DNA from: Sphingomonadales bacterium
GTDB taxonomy: Bacteria; Pseudomonadota; Alphaproteobacteria; Sphingomonadales; Sphingomonadaceae
Direction: 5' to 3'
NCBI GenBank assembly: GCA_025352685.1
Contig: JANXSN010000036.1
Span: forward strand, 1-57,631
DNA: 57,631 nucleotides
Within the stretch, counting starts at the first letter, position 1. Each line of letters begins with the position of its first letter. The notes under the pieces are model-generated. The model was not told the DNA's origin and ran no database searches. It saw only the letters and a program-made list of their open reading frames with translations. Of the stretch, positions 7,842 through 16,821 are shown piece by piece. Both the position numbers and the translations under genes were made by a program.

Positions 7842-8839
7842 GCGACCAACAGGATCTGCTTACCGCGATTGTCGCCGCTAAACAGGCGCTGAAGCGTTGC
7901 CGGAGCATTTTCGAACCCGTGCTGAACGTCCTCGCGGTAGACCAGTCGTCCATCGTTCACGAACTCGGCCAGCCGCTCACGAATACTTGGAAACTCCAAT
8001 GCCCAATCAATTACGATGAAACCCGTCATCGTCGCGCGGCGGAACACGAGATTGAAGTAATTCTGCGGCCCAGCAGGCATCGCACCCGTCTCATAGCGCG
8101 AGATACCGCCACAAATAATGACGCGCGCGCCCGTCGCAATATGGCCAAGCATATCATTCAGGATCGTGCCGCCGACATTGTCGAAAATGACATCGACGCC
8201 TCGAGGTGCAAGCTCTTTCAGCTGCGTCCGCAGACTGCCTGCCTTATAGTCGATCGCGGCGTGAAATCCCGCCTCGCGCACCAGCCAATCACACTTCTCC
8301 TTCCCGCCGGCGATGCCGACCACCCGGCATCCGGCGAGTCGCGCTAGTTGACCGACAATCGATCCGGTGGCGCCCGCGGCGCCTGATACAAGCACCGTAT
8401 CGCCCACCACCGGCCGGCCGATCTTGAACAACCCGCAATACGCCGTCATGCCGGTTGTTCCGAGAATGGAAAGCATCGCGGTGGGCGGCAATGCCGGATC
8501 GACCGCGTTCAAGCCGTCGCCGTCATGTAGCAGATGTTCGCTCCAGCCAGTCGAGCCAGCCAGCAGTCGGCCCACCGGAAATTTGCCGTGGTTCGAAGCG
8601 ATAACTTCGGTGACGCCGGAGCCGCGCATGACCTCGCCGATCGCCATCGGCGCGACATAGTCGGCCACATTTTCCATCCAGCCCTTCTGCGCCGGATCGA
8701 AGCCAAGCCAGCGCGTCTTGAGCAGCATCTCCCCCGGCGCAGGATCACCAATCTCGACGGTTTCGAGCAACAGATCACCGTCGGCGATCGGTCTGCCTCG
8801 TGGATGCGCTGCGAGATGCCATTGTCGTGTCGTTGTCAT
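7838..8839 (-). CDS. Zinc-independent MDR reductase (CurA/PTGR-like)
   Basis: 333 residues of the medium-chain dehydrogenase/reductase superfamily without zinc-ligand cysteines. The N-terminal half has WLGFDPAQKGWM and MRGSGVTEV. The Rossmann half has LVSGAAGATGSIVGQLARLAG (about 150-170), with the NADPH-preferring GIAGGKEKCDWL and then FDNVGG. Family members reduce activated double bonds in enones, or in aldehydes such as 15-keto-prostaglandins and curcumin. It overlaps the carotenoid-oxygenase-type gene by 4 bases, so reduction of an enal or enone made by double-bond cleavage is a reasonable role. A paralogue is at 19938-20954. Confidence 0.88.
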   Translation of the reverse strand: MTTTRQWHLAAHPRGRPIADGDLLLETVEIGDPAPGEMLLKTRWLGFDPAQKGWMENVADYVAPMAIGEVMRGSGVTEVIASNHGKFPVGRLLAGSTGWSEHLLHDGDGLNAVDPALPPTAMLSILGTTGMTAYCGLFKIGRPVVGDTVLVSGAAGATGSIVGQLARLAGCRVVGIAGGKEKCDWLVREAGFHAAIDYKAGSLRTQLKELAPRGVDVIFDNVGGTILNDMLGHIATGARVIICGGISRYETGAMPAGPQNYFNLVFRRATMTGFIVIDWALEFPSIRERLAEFVNDGRLVYREDVQHGFENAPATLQRLFSGDNRGKQILLVA

Positions 8840-10284
8840 GTTGCAAGCGCCTGTCGATGGAGGGCGGAGTCCGCCGAGTAATAATTGCAGTGGAAACCGC
8901 TCGGCACCCGGAACGGAATATGGATACGCGCAATAGGACCGGCGGCGACATTCATCGCGTCGAAAATGGCGAGCTGGCTGGTGGTGCTGCCCGCGGGATG
9001 GACAAGTGTCATCGCGTACCCATCCCCCTCAATGGTCGCGCCGATGCGCGGGGCAAAGACGAACTCGCCCGCCGCCGCGCCCGCGCCGAAATGATAGATG
9101 TCCTCCGCCGCGCTTTGCGTATCGAAGTGGATCACACCGTCCATCCCATTGATACGGCCATCGACCGACTTGAGGTTGAGATTGGCGAAGCCGTGCCGCG
9201 TGCGGCGCGTCATCAACCGGTCGTCCGGTCGGGGAAACTGGATGTCGCGGTCGTTCAACATCTCCTCGCGGATTGTATTGGTATTCGCGCCCAGATCGAT
9301 AGTCCAACGACGCAGGCTAAGCGTGGTTTCGGCATGGGTCAGGTACCGGCCCTGTTCGTCGGGAAACAGCGCGGTGCCCGCCGCCGTGGCAACATCGGCG
9401 ACGATGTTGCCGTTCTCTTCCCAGACATTGAGTTCGTGGAACATGTGACGCGGGTCATGTTCGAACCAGCGCACATCCGCCGCGGCGCCACCCCGTGGCA
9501 TCACCGCAAGCTTGGAGGGGCGGTCGCGCACCCAGGCAATGGGCGGACCGCCGCGCATCGCCCGTGCCATATCCATATCCAACGGCAGCACCGGGAAAAC
9601 GACCCAGTTCTCGGTCGCGAGGAACGTGTGCATCAACGTCATGTGCGGGACCGGAATGACTACGCTCCTGGTTAGATGTCCCTCCGCATCGATCGTATCG
9701 AAGCGGATTTCCTTTGCCCCACTCGGCCCGTGGACCATCGCCCCGATGTTGAGCAGTTCGCCAGTCGCATGATCAACCTTTGGATGCGCCGAAAAGGTGC
9801 TCGTAATTCGGCCCCCATAGGTTTCCTCGCCGATGGTCGAGAGGTCGCGCGGATCTAGTTCGACAGCAGGGGCTCCCTCCATCAGCGCAAGCAGCTTGCC
9901 GCCGTGCAGGATTATATTCGTGTTAGCGGTATTGTAGCGCTTGCCCGCGACGGAGGGGTCGCCGGTCATCGGATTGCCCAACACACCGAACAGGCGTTTT
10001 CCAGCTGCCCGCTCCAGCTGGAACTTTTCAGTTCGCACCCAGCGGTTCCGCATCGAGACGCGACCATTCTGGATGAAGAACGCATAGATCATGCCGTCGC
10101 CGTCGAACCAGTGATAGTCGTCGCCGCGCGTAGGGTGCAGTGGCTCGGGACCGTTCCGGTAAAACACTCCAGCGAGATCATGCGGAATTTCGCCCTCAAC
10201 AACCAAATCGGGCGCATCGGCCTCAAACCGGTTCGGCGCGTGATGGCCAGTCAGATAAGGATGGGCTGGAAAGGCCTGAGCCAT
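8836..10284 (-). CDS. Carotenoid/lignostilbene-type cleavage dioxygenase
   Basis: 482 residues of the carotenoid oxygenase (RPE65/lignostilbene dioxygenase) family: non-haem iron enzymes that split a carbon-carbon double bond with O2 into two carbonyls. The four iron-binding histidines appear to be His167 (FSAHPKVD), His219 (MHTFLATEN), His283 (MFHELNVWEE) and His465 (SGFHCNYY). N-terminal FYRNGPEP and WFDGDGM are family hallmarks. The seven-bladed propeller length is normal and no signal peptide is seen. It sits between an acyl-CoA synthetase and an enone-type reductase in the minus-strand run. Stilbene-like, apocarotenoid-like or other conjugated substrates are possible. Confidence 0.92.
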   Translation of the reverse strand: MAQAFPAHPYLTGHHAPNRFEADAPDLVVEGEIPHDLAGVFYRNGPEPLHPTRGDDYHWFDGDGMIYAFFIQNGRVSMRNRWVRTEKFQLERAAGKRLFGVLGNPMTGDPSVAGKRYNTANTNIILHGGKLLALMEGAPAVELDPRDLSTIGEETYGGRITSTFSAHPKVDHATGELLNIGAMVHGPSGAKEIRFDTIDAEGHLTRSVVIPVPHMTLMHTFLATENWVVFPVLPLDMDMARAMRGGPPIAWVRDRPSKLAVMPRGGAAADVRWFEHDPRHMFHELNVWEENGNIVADVATAAGTALFPDEQGRYLTHAETTLSLRRWTIDLGANTNTIREEMLNDRDIQFPRPDDRLMTRRTRHGFANLNLKSVDGRINGMDGVIHFDTQSAAEDIYHFGAGAAAGEFVFAPRIGATIEGDGYAMTLVHPAGSTTSQLAIFDAMNVAAGPIARIHIPFRVPSGFHCNYYSADSALHRQALAT

Positions 10285-10329
10285 ATCAACATTCCTCAGT
10301 GTCTGTTGAAGCTACTAACGCGGCGCAGG

Positions 10330-11889
10330 TCACCCCACCTGCCTCCCGTCCTGCGGCCAATAATGTGCGCGCAATTCCTTTTTTAGGATCTTGCCGGATG
10401 GATTACGCGGCAGTGTTTCCACGAAATCCACCGATTTCGGCACTTTATACCCCGCGATCCGGTCGCGCGCGAAGGCAATCAGTGCACCGCCGTCCAGCTT
10501 CGCGCCGGGCACCAGGACAACAACCGCTTTGACCGCCTCGCCCCACCGGGGATCGGGCACGCCAATTACTGCGCAGTCGCGCACGGCAGGGTGCTCATGC
10601 AGGGCGCTTTCGACTTCGGCCGGATAGATATTCTCTGCTCCAGACACGATCATGTCCTTTACCCGGTCGAAGAGATACAGATAGCCATCGGCATCGAGAA
10701 AACCGGCATCGCCAGTGCGGTACCACTCTCCGTCGAAAGCAGCTTCAGTTGCCTCCGGCAGATTGTGATAACCGCGCATGACTAAAGGCGAGCGGACGAG
10801 GATTTCGCCAACCTTTCCGGGGGGCAGATCATTGCCATCGATATCGACCGTGCGCAGTTCGACTTGTGGAAAGGGCTTGCCGCATCCGGTCATCCGCACA
10901 TTGCCGGCGACGTCGTGATCTTCAGGCGGAAGATAAACGATGGTGCCGCTGGTCTCGGTCGAACCATACATCTGTACGAAACGGGCATTGGGAAACAGCG
11001 CCATCGAGCGCTTGAGAATATCGAGCGGGATCGGCGATGCGCCGTAGAGCAAGGCGCGTAAACTAGTCAGATCAGCGCTTGTTGAACGGGGGTCGGAAAG
11101 AATCATGCCCAAAACTGCAGGCACTGCGAACATCTTGGTCACACCGTGGAGCTCGACCGCGTCGATGATGTCGTTGATCTCAGGCTTGCCGAGCAGGATC
11201 GCCGTGCCACCGGCGTTCATCGTCTGCACCGTCCAGGCCGTGCCGCCGATGTGAAATTGCGGCATTGCCACAAGCGATACGTCGCTGTCGTGCCAAACGC
11301 TCCAGGCTTCGCCGATTAGCCGGCTCTGGCTGAGCGACGCGGTAAGACTGCCGTGCGTGAGCAGCGCGCCCTTCGGGTGTCCGGTGGTGCCGCTCGTGTA
11401 AAGTTGAACGGCGACGTCGCCAGGACCGAGATCGGCGACCACGGGATCGGGCATGAATTGAGCGATCCAGTCGCGAAACGCGAGACGGACTTGATGCGGA
11501 CGATCGACCAGCAAAACCATCGGCACGTCACCGATTGCATCGAGCCGTTCGCTTTCGGTGACTAGCAAAGAGATGCGCGCATCGTTGACGATATAGGCGA
11601 TCTCGCGCGCAACGAGCCGCCAATTGACCGCCACGGTGACCGCACCGATGCGCAGTGCAGCTTGCAGCAAAATGACATAGTCGATGCTATTGAGGCCGAG
11701 ATATCCGACCCGATCGCCCTTGCCGATACCGCTTGCACGCAGGCCGGCTACGCATCTAAGCACAGCGGCATGTAACGTAGCATAGTTCATCCGCTCATCG
11801 CCCGAAACGAGAGCGATGTGGAGCGGGGCACGTGCAGCGCCGCGCTCCGTCATTCCGGCAAGAACCAAATCGATACTATCGTTCACCAT
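10330..11889 (-). CDS. Acyl-CoA synthetase (AMP-forming)
   Basis: 519 residues from ATG 11889 (MVNDSIDLVLAG); an ATG 54 bases upstream is also open. It activates a carboxylic acid as acyl-adenylate and then as CoA thioester. The AMP-binding loop is YTSGTTGHPKGALLTH, followed by MYGSTETSG, then YRTGDAGFLDADGYLYLFDRVKDM, and the C-terminal lysine motif PSGKILKKELR. It lies 45 bases upstream of the double-bond-cleaving dioxygenase and about 70 bases downstream of the TonB receptor, so it probably activates the imported substrate or an early acid. Medium/long-chain or aryl specificity cannot be told. Confidence 0.92.
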   Translation of the reverse strand: MVNDSIDLVLAGMTERGAARAPLHIALVSGDERMNYATLHAAVLRCVAGLRASGIGKGDRVGYLGLNSIDYVILLQAALRIGAVTVAVNWRLVAREIAYIVNDARISLLVTESERLDAIGDVPMVLLVDRPHQVRLAFRDWIAQFMPDPVVADLGPGDVAVQLYTSGTTGHPKGALLTHGSLTASLSQSRLIGEAWSVWHDSDVSLVAMPQFHIGGTAWTVQTMNAGGTAILLGKPEINDIIDAVELHGVTKMFAVPAVLGMILSDPRSTSADLTSLRALLYGASPIPLDILKRSMALFPNARFVQMYGSTETSGTIVYLPPEDHDVAGNVRMTGCGKPFPQVELRTVDIDGNDLPPGKVGEILVRSPLVMRGYHNLPEATEAAFDGEWYRTGDAGFLDADGYLYLFDRVKDMIVSGAENIYPAEVESALHEHPAVRDCAVIGVPDPRWGEAVKAVVVLVPGAKLDGGALIAFARDRIAGYKVPKSVDFVETLPRNPSGKILKKELRAHYWPQDGRQVG

Positions 11890-11959
11890 TGCCGATATTT
11901 TTCGACCTGAAAGGCGATATGCCAGATGTGGATTGCCTGGCATATCGCTGTTTTACTGA

Positions 11960-14242
11960 TCAGAACTTGAACATCACTTCCCCACCAAAGCTGCGCGGAG
12001 GTCGGGCCGAGCCGAAGGTGAACAGACGCGCCACGGGTAGAGCCGAAGCAAGTCCGCGATTGTCGGTAAGGTTACGACCATAAACGGTGAACCGGACTTC
12101 GGCATTGCTCATCCGGAGCGTGTAGGCAAACGAGGCATCGAGGATTTCACGAGGCTCCGCGATGCTGCGCGTGTCATTTGTCACTTGCCCGATAATGATC
12201 GGGACGTTTGGCACGATGCTGGTCGCATATTTGTCGACGAAGCGGAACTGGGTCGAGAATTCGAGGCTTCCTGGCCCGACATCGCGCTTGTAATCGGCGC
12301 CCGCTGACCAGCTCCATTTCGGCGCTCGGCGCAACGTCAGCGTCGATACGTCGTCTGGAATATTGTCACCGTTCAAGTCACGCAAAAATCCGATATATTT
12401 TGAGTCAAGATAGGACAGCGCAAGATTTACCGTCAGATGGTCGTCTGGAACCGCCACGATCTCTGCCTCAAACCCTGTGATGCGTGCCGACGAGGCGTTC
12501 CGCACTACGGTTTCCTGGGGGCTGGTGTTGAACGGTGGCGCCGTGGCCTGAACGACCTCTTCCTGCTTGTTGGTATAGTTGGTACGAAAGGCCGCCAGAT
12601 TGGTCCGGAGGCGACGGTCCAGCCAGTCAGCTTTCAGTCCCACTTCGTATGCCGTTACCGTTTCGGGATCATACGGCCCGAGCGTTGTCGGAGACGACGC
12701 GCGACCGTTGAATCCGCCCGAACGGAATCCGCTCGAGGCACTGGCATAGATCAAGGCATGTGTGGCCAACCGATAATCGGCGCTCGCACGCCAAGTGAAC
12801 TTGTTGAACGTCTTTGCACCTTGGCATTGTACCGCAGGTGCCGGACACGGGGCACCATCGACGAAAACGCCGAAGTTTGAGACCAGCTCCTTGTGATCGC
12901 TGGTGTAGCGCCCGCCCAAACCGATGGTCAGCTTGTCGGTCGGTTTGATCTTCAGATCGACAAAGCCCGCATACGACCGCGATTTGTTTTTCGTGTTCAG
13001 ATACAGCGTGTTTGCGCCGAATAATGGGCTCTGCGTCGCTTGTCCGAGAACGTAATTGCTATCGAAATAATAACCTCCGACCAGCGCGTTCAACCACGGC
13101 GTCAGATCGCCCACGACACGGACTTCCTGGCTGAATTGCTCATATGTCTGGCGACGACGGGTATTGAAGAAGGTGATCGACGAACCGTCGAAATCCTGCG
13201 TCACATCTTCCTTGTTGCGACGCCAACCGGTGATCGACACGAGATCGAATCCGCCGCCAAGGCCGATCGTCAGCTGTCCGGTCACCGCGTCCGTGTCGTT
13301 AAGCACTGGCGTTTCGATGTTCTGGTATGTCGTGTAAACACCGCGATAAGGTTCGGCGTTGCGGTTGCACTCGGCCGCCGGAAGACCCAACGGTAGGATG
13401 CAGATCAGATCGGTACCGTTGGACAACGGCGAAACCACCGTCTCGCCACGTTCGCGCATGTGTTCATAAGTGATCAACGCTTCGACATTGTCGGCCGGTG
13501 TGATCTTCGCGGTCACACCCCCCGAAAGTGTCTCATATTTGCCGGCAGGCCGGCCCAGCGTCGCATTGTAATAATAGCCGTCGGTCTTGCCGTAATAGAG
13601 AAAACCCTTGAGCGCGAGCACGCCGCCGATCGTGGGAGCGTTTACAACCAGACGGCCGGTCTTGGTATTGAAACTGCTGTAGTTGACGCTGGCCTTCACC
13701 CCAAAGGCCCCCGTCGGCTTGGTCCGGGTGGCATTGATGACACCGCCAATCGTGTTGCGGCCGAACAACGTCCCCTGAGGGCCGCGCAGCACTTCAAGGC
13801 TGGCGAGATCGAAGCTGTCGAGCAGCTGGCCGGTGTTGGTTCCGATAAATACGCCATCGACGACGATGCCAACTGTCGGATCGAAGCTCTTTTCGATGTC
13901 TTCGAACGACACGCCTCGAATCGAAATGGCTGCGGCACTTGGTCCCGCTGCAACCGAATCAACCACAAGACTGGGTACCCGGCCAGCTAGATCGCGAAGG
14001 TCAGAAATCGACGGACTTTCGAGCTGCTCGGCCGACAATGCTGAAACAGCTACAGGTACCGACTGGATCGATTCGGAGCGTTTTTGCGCCGTAACAATGA
14101 TGTCGCCGAGGGCGCCGCCGTCGTCTGTTGCGGTGGATGTGGGCTGGCTCTGGTTGCCCACTGCATGCTGCGCCAGCGCTGGGGACGCCATTGCAAGCAG
14201 CATGGCAGTACCCGACATGGGCATGGTTTTCTTCATCAACAT
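11960..14242 (-). CDS. TonB-dependent outer-membrane receptor
   Basis: 760 residues from ATG 14242, chosen because GGGAGG lies just upstream and a signal peptide follows (MLMKKT...ASPALAQ, cleavage near residue 25). A TonB box-like DIIVTAQKR leads into a plug domain with SIRGVSF, and RGPQGTLFGRNTIGGVIN. The barrel carries aromatic-rich strands and ends in the usual C-terminal Phe (GGEVMFKF). It would carry a bulky hydrophobic or chelated compound across the outer membrane. As first gene of the minus-strand run, divergent from the large plus-strand operon, it is the likely uptake route for the island's substrate. Confidence 0.93.
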   Translation of the reverse strand: MLMKKTMPMSGTAMLLAMASPALAQHAVGNQSQPTSTATDDGGALGDIIVTAQKRSESIQSVPVAVSALSAEQLESPSISDLRDLAGRVPSLVVDSVAAGPSAAAISIRGVSFEDIEKSFDPTVGIVVDGVFIGTNTGQLLDSFDLASLEVLRGPQGTLFGRNTIGGVINATRTKPTGAFGVKASVNYSSFNTKTGRLVVNAPTIGGVLALKGFLYYGKTDGYYYNATLGRPAGKYETLSGGVTAKITPADNVEALITYEHMRERGETVVSPLSNGTDLICILPLGLPAAECNRNAEPYRGVYTTYQNIETPVLNDTDAVTGQLTIGLGGGFDLVSITGWRRNKEDVTQDFDGSSITFFNTRRRQTYEQFSQEVRVVGDLTPWLNALVGGYYFDSNYVLGQATQSPLFGANTLYLNTKNKSRSYAGFVDLKIKPTDKLTIGLGGRYTSDHKELVSNFGVFVDGAPCPAPAVQCQGAKTFNKFTWRASADYRLATHALIYASASSGFRSGGFNGRASSPTTLGPYDPETVTAYEVGLKADWLDRRLRTNLAAFRTNYTNKQEEVVQATAPPFNTSPQETVVRNASSARITGFEAEIVAVPDDHLTVNLALSYLDSKYIGFLRDLNGDNIPDDVSTLTLRRAPKWSWSAGADYKRDVGPGSLEFSTQFRFVDKYATSIVPNVPIIIGQVTNDTRSIAEPREILDASFAYTLRMSNAEVRFTVYGRNLTDNRGLASALPVARLFTFGSARPPRSFGGEVMFKF

Positions 14243-14408
14243 TTCCCTCCCAAATCCGACACCGCCATTGTTCTGGCGACGTTCGAAAGCCTCGTCTCGC
14301 TCAATAATCATCGTCGAGCCTATGTTTCTCAACCGCCAAAAGTGACAGTCGTCGTTACAGCGGTCTTGCCTAAAGTGTTCGCATGATCGTTCAGCTGGGT
14401 CGCTTGCC
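14243..14408. promoter_or_regulatory. Divergent promoter region between the two main transcription units
   Basis: These 166 bases separate the TonB receptor (leftward) from the molybdopterin oxidoreductase (rightward), so both long transcription units presumably start here. GTTC(G)-type pentamers recur (GACGTTCGAA, AGTGTTCGCA, GATCGTTCAG) but no convincing -35/-10 pair or clean dyad was found. The call rests on gene arrangement, not on a recognised motif. Confidence 0.5.
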
Positions 14409-16532
14409 ATGAAGACGCACCGCACCTTTTGCCGTTTCTGCCACGCCAATTGCGCCATGCTCGTCGATGTGGAGCACGGGCGTGCAACAGCGGTGCGCGG
14501 CGACTCCGACGATCCGATGTTCGGCGGCTACACCTGTATCAAGGGGCGCCAGCTAGCCGAGGCGCACAATTCACCGGAGCGGCTCCACGCCTGCCAAGTG
14601 CGTCAGGTGGACGGGGCATTCGCGCCCGTATCAACCGAAGCGGCACTCGACGAGATCGCCACGCGGCTGCGCTCGATTATCGACAAGCATGGGCCACATG
14701 CGGTTGCGATCTACGGCGGCACTTATGCGTTCCAGAATTCAGCCGGAGTTGGCGCGATCGCCGCGTTCGCGGGCGGCCTGGGCACACGCAACATCTATAC
14801 CAGCGTGACGCTGGACCAGCCGGCTAAGGTCTACACGACCCTGCGCTATGGCTATTGGGAAGGGGGGATGCACAGCTTCGACACAGCCGATGTATGTTTC
14901 ATGATCGGCAATAATCCGATCGTATCACACTACGCGCCACCCGGGTCGCTCCCACCCTTCTCGCCGTCGCGACGGTTGCGAGATGCGATCAAGAACGGAC
15001 TCAAGTTGATCGTCGCCGATCCGCGCGAAAGCGATGTGGCAAAGCTTGCCGATATCTATCTCCCGGTGCTGCCGGGCGAGGACCCGGCGCTGCTAGCAGG
15101 AATCCTGAACGTGGTCTTTCGCGAGGGTTTGCACGACCACAATTTCTGTGGGGCTCATGTCGATGGACTGGATGCACTGATCGCTGCTGTAGCACCCTTC
15201 ACGCCCGAGGTTGCAGCGGCGCGCGCTGGGGTTGCGGCCGAGGAGCTGATCAAGGCAGCCCGGATGTTCGCTACAGCATCACGTGGTGTTGTCAGCACTG
15301 GCACCGGACCGGAAATGGCTGGAAATGGAACGCTGACCGCGTATCTCGTCACCGCGCTGAACATCGTGTGCGCGCGTTTTTGCCAAGAGGGCGAACTATC
15401 CTCGATCCCCCGCGTGTTCACCGCCGCGAGCCCACGCCGGGCGCAGGTCGGTGTGCCGATCCAGATGTATGGAAAGGGCTTTCCTGCGTCACGCTTTCGC
15501 GGCCTGACCCACCTCGGTTTCGAAATGCCATGCAACGTGCTGGCCGACGAGATGCTGACACCAGGAGAGGGACAGGTCCGCGCACTGATCTCGATCGGCG
15601 GCAACCCGATCGTTGCCTTCCCTGATCAGGACAAGATGACACGCGCGCTGGACGGTCTCGATTTGCTCGTTTCGGTCGATGTTCGCATGGCGCAGACGGC
15701 CAAGCGCTCGGATATCATTCTCGCACCACGCATGTGCCTCGAACGTGACGATATCACCAACCTTTCCGAGTGGTGGTACGAGGTTCCTTATGCCCGCTAC
15801 ACCCCGGCGATCGCGGAAGCGCCGGGCGATCTTATCGACGAATATGCCATGCTCTGGGGGCTTGCGAAGCGGCTCGGCTTCGGCATGCCGTTAGCCGGAG
15901 GACCGTGCCCGATGGAGGAGCTCCCCGACAAGGCGACATTCCTCGATCTGATGACCGCAGGATGTCCAGCGACCCCGAGCGACGTACGCGACGATACCGC
16001 GCATGATAACAAGGCGATCGTTTACGCCGACAGGCATCCCGTTGTCGGCCCGTCCGATCCGGATGTCGCGCGGCGCTTTGACCTGACGGCAGGCGACATG
16101 CCACGTGCGCTCGATCGCTATCGCACCGCCGATACCGCGCGCGACGGCTTCGCCTATCGCATGGTATCACGCCGCACGCGCCACCGGTTCAATTCGACAG
16201 GCGGGCACCTGTCGGCGCTGAAGGCGAAAGCGAGCACAAATCCCGCGCATATCAATCCGGACGACCTCGAACGTCTGGGCATCGCAGACGGGGCGCTAAT
16301 CCGAATCGAATCTGCGGTCGGATGGGTAAACGCTATCGCCAGCGCATCGCTAGAAATGCGCGCCGGGATTATTTCCATGGCGCATGCTTTCGGCGACATC
16401 GGCGAAGATGCGGACAAGATTAGCGAGATCGGCGCCTCGACCAACCGGCTGGTCAGCGAAACGGTCGATTACGACCCGATTACCGGCCAGTCGCTCCAAA
16501 GCGCGATACCGGTTCGCATCGCCGTTGCCTGA
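14409..16532 (+). CDS. Molybdopterin-dependent oxidoreductase, catalytic subunit
   Basis: 707 residues of the DMSO-reductase/formate-dehydrogenase superfamily. An N-terminal 4Fe-4S site is formed by CRFCHANC and the downstream CIKG cysteine. Central molybdopterin domains (IGNNPIVSH, ADPRESDVAKLADIYLPVLPGED, ISIGGNPIVAFPD) are followed by a C-terminal molydopterin dinucleotide-binding domain (NPAHINPDDLERLGI). No Tat or other signal peptide is visible, so it is probably cytoplasmic. The metal ligand cannot be assigned by eye. It heads the 18-gene plus-strand run. An oxygen-atom transfer or hydration step on the substrate is possible; no separate electron-transfer subunit is encoded beside it. 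Confidence 0.88.
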   Translation: MKTHRTFCRFCHANCAMLVDVEHGRATAVRGDSDDPMFGGYTCIKGRQLAEAHNSPERLHACQVRQVDGAFAPVSTEAALDEIATRLRSIIDKHGPHAVAIYGGTYAFQNSAGVGAIAAFAGGLGTRNIYTSVTLDQPAKVYTTLRYGYWEGGMHSFDTADVCFMIGNNPIVSHYAPPGSLPPFSPSRRLRDAIKNGLKLIVADPRESDVAKLADIYLPVLPGEDPALLAGILNVVFREGLHDHNFCGAHVDGLDALIAAVAPFTPEVAAARAGVAAEELIKAARMFATASRGVVSTGTGPEMAGNGTLTAYLVTALNIVCARFCQEGELSSIPRVFTAASPRRAQVGVPIQMYGKGFPASRFRGLTHLGFEMPCNVLADEMLTPGEGQVRALISIGGNPIVAFPDQDKMTRALDGLDLLVSVDVRMAQTAKRSDIILAPRMCLERDDITNLSEWWYEVPYARYTPAIAEAPGDLIDEYAMLWGLAKRLGFGMPLAGGPCPMEELPDKATFLDLMTAGCPATPSDVRDDTAHDNKAIVYADRHPVVGPSDPDVARRFDLTAGDMPRALDRYRTADTARDGFAYRMVSRRTRHRFNSTGGHLSALKAKASTNPAHINPDDLERLGIADGALIRIESAVGWVNAIASASLEMRAGIISMAHAFGDIGEDADKISEIGASTNRLVSETVDYDPITGQSLQSAIPVRIAVA

Positions 16533-16610
16533 TCTTTTTGCCAAATTGCCGGATTGGCGCTTACCGCTATGATCGACCGCAAATGTAATACTGATGTGGC
16601 GGAGAGTGAT

Positions 16611-16820
16611 ATGTCGAACCAATTGTGCCTGACCTGTGCGTACTGGTTTCAGGTGCGCGTCGAGGGGCCGGGCGTGCCCGGCATCGCGGGCAGCGCGGCG
16701 CAGGGCGAGTGTAAGCGTTACGCTCCCCACCCCAGCGTCGGGAGTGGCCATCGTCACGTCCTTTGGCCGCTGACCAGCGCACCCGACATGTGCGGCGAAT
16801 GGGAAGCGAGGGCAGTCTAA
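16611..16820 (+). CDS. Small four-cysteine protein, unknown function
   Basis: 69 residues from ATG 16611, preferred over upstream starts because GGAG lies about 8 bases before it. It has CLTCAYW at the N-terminus, GECKRYAPHP in the middle and DMCGEWEA at the end, giving four cysteines plus two or three histidines, a spacing that suggests one bound metal (zinc-ribbon or rubredoxin-like). It sits between the molybdenum enzyme and the Rieske oxygenase, with its stop one base before the ATG of the latter. It could be a metal-binding accessory, maturation or electron-carrier protein. No function is claimed. Confidence 0.7.
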   Translation: MSNQLCLTCAYWFQVRVEGPGVPGIAGSAAQGECKRYAPHPSVGSGHRHVLWPLTSAPDMCGEWEARAV

Positions 16821-16821
16821 C

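Noticed and set aside
8800-9675. Rightward 291-codon open frame opposite the carotenoid-oxygenase gene
   Set aside because: Antisense to a protein with all active-site histidines; composition is Arg/Ala-rich shadow sequence.
13460-13990. Rightward 176-codon frame opposite the TonB receptor
   Set aside because: Shadow of the receptor's barrel strands; no ribosome-binding site or recognisable domain.
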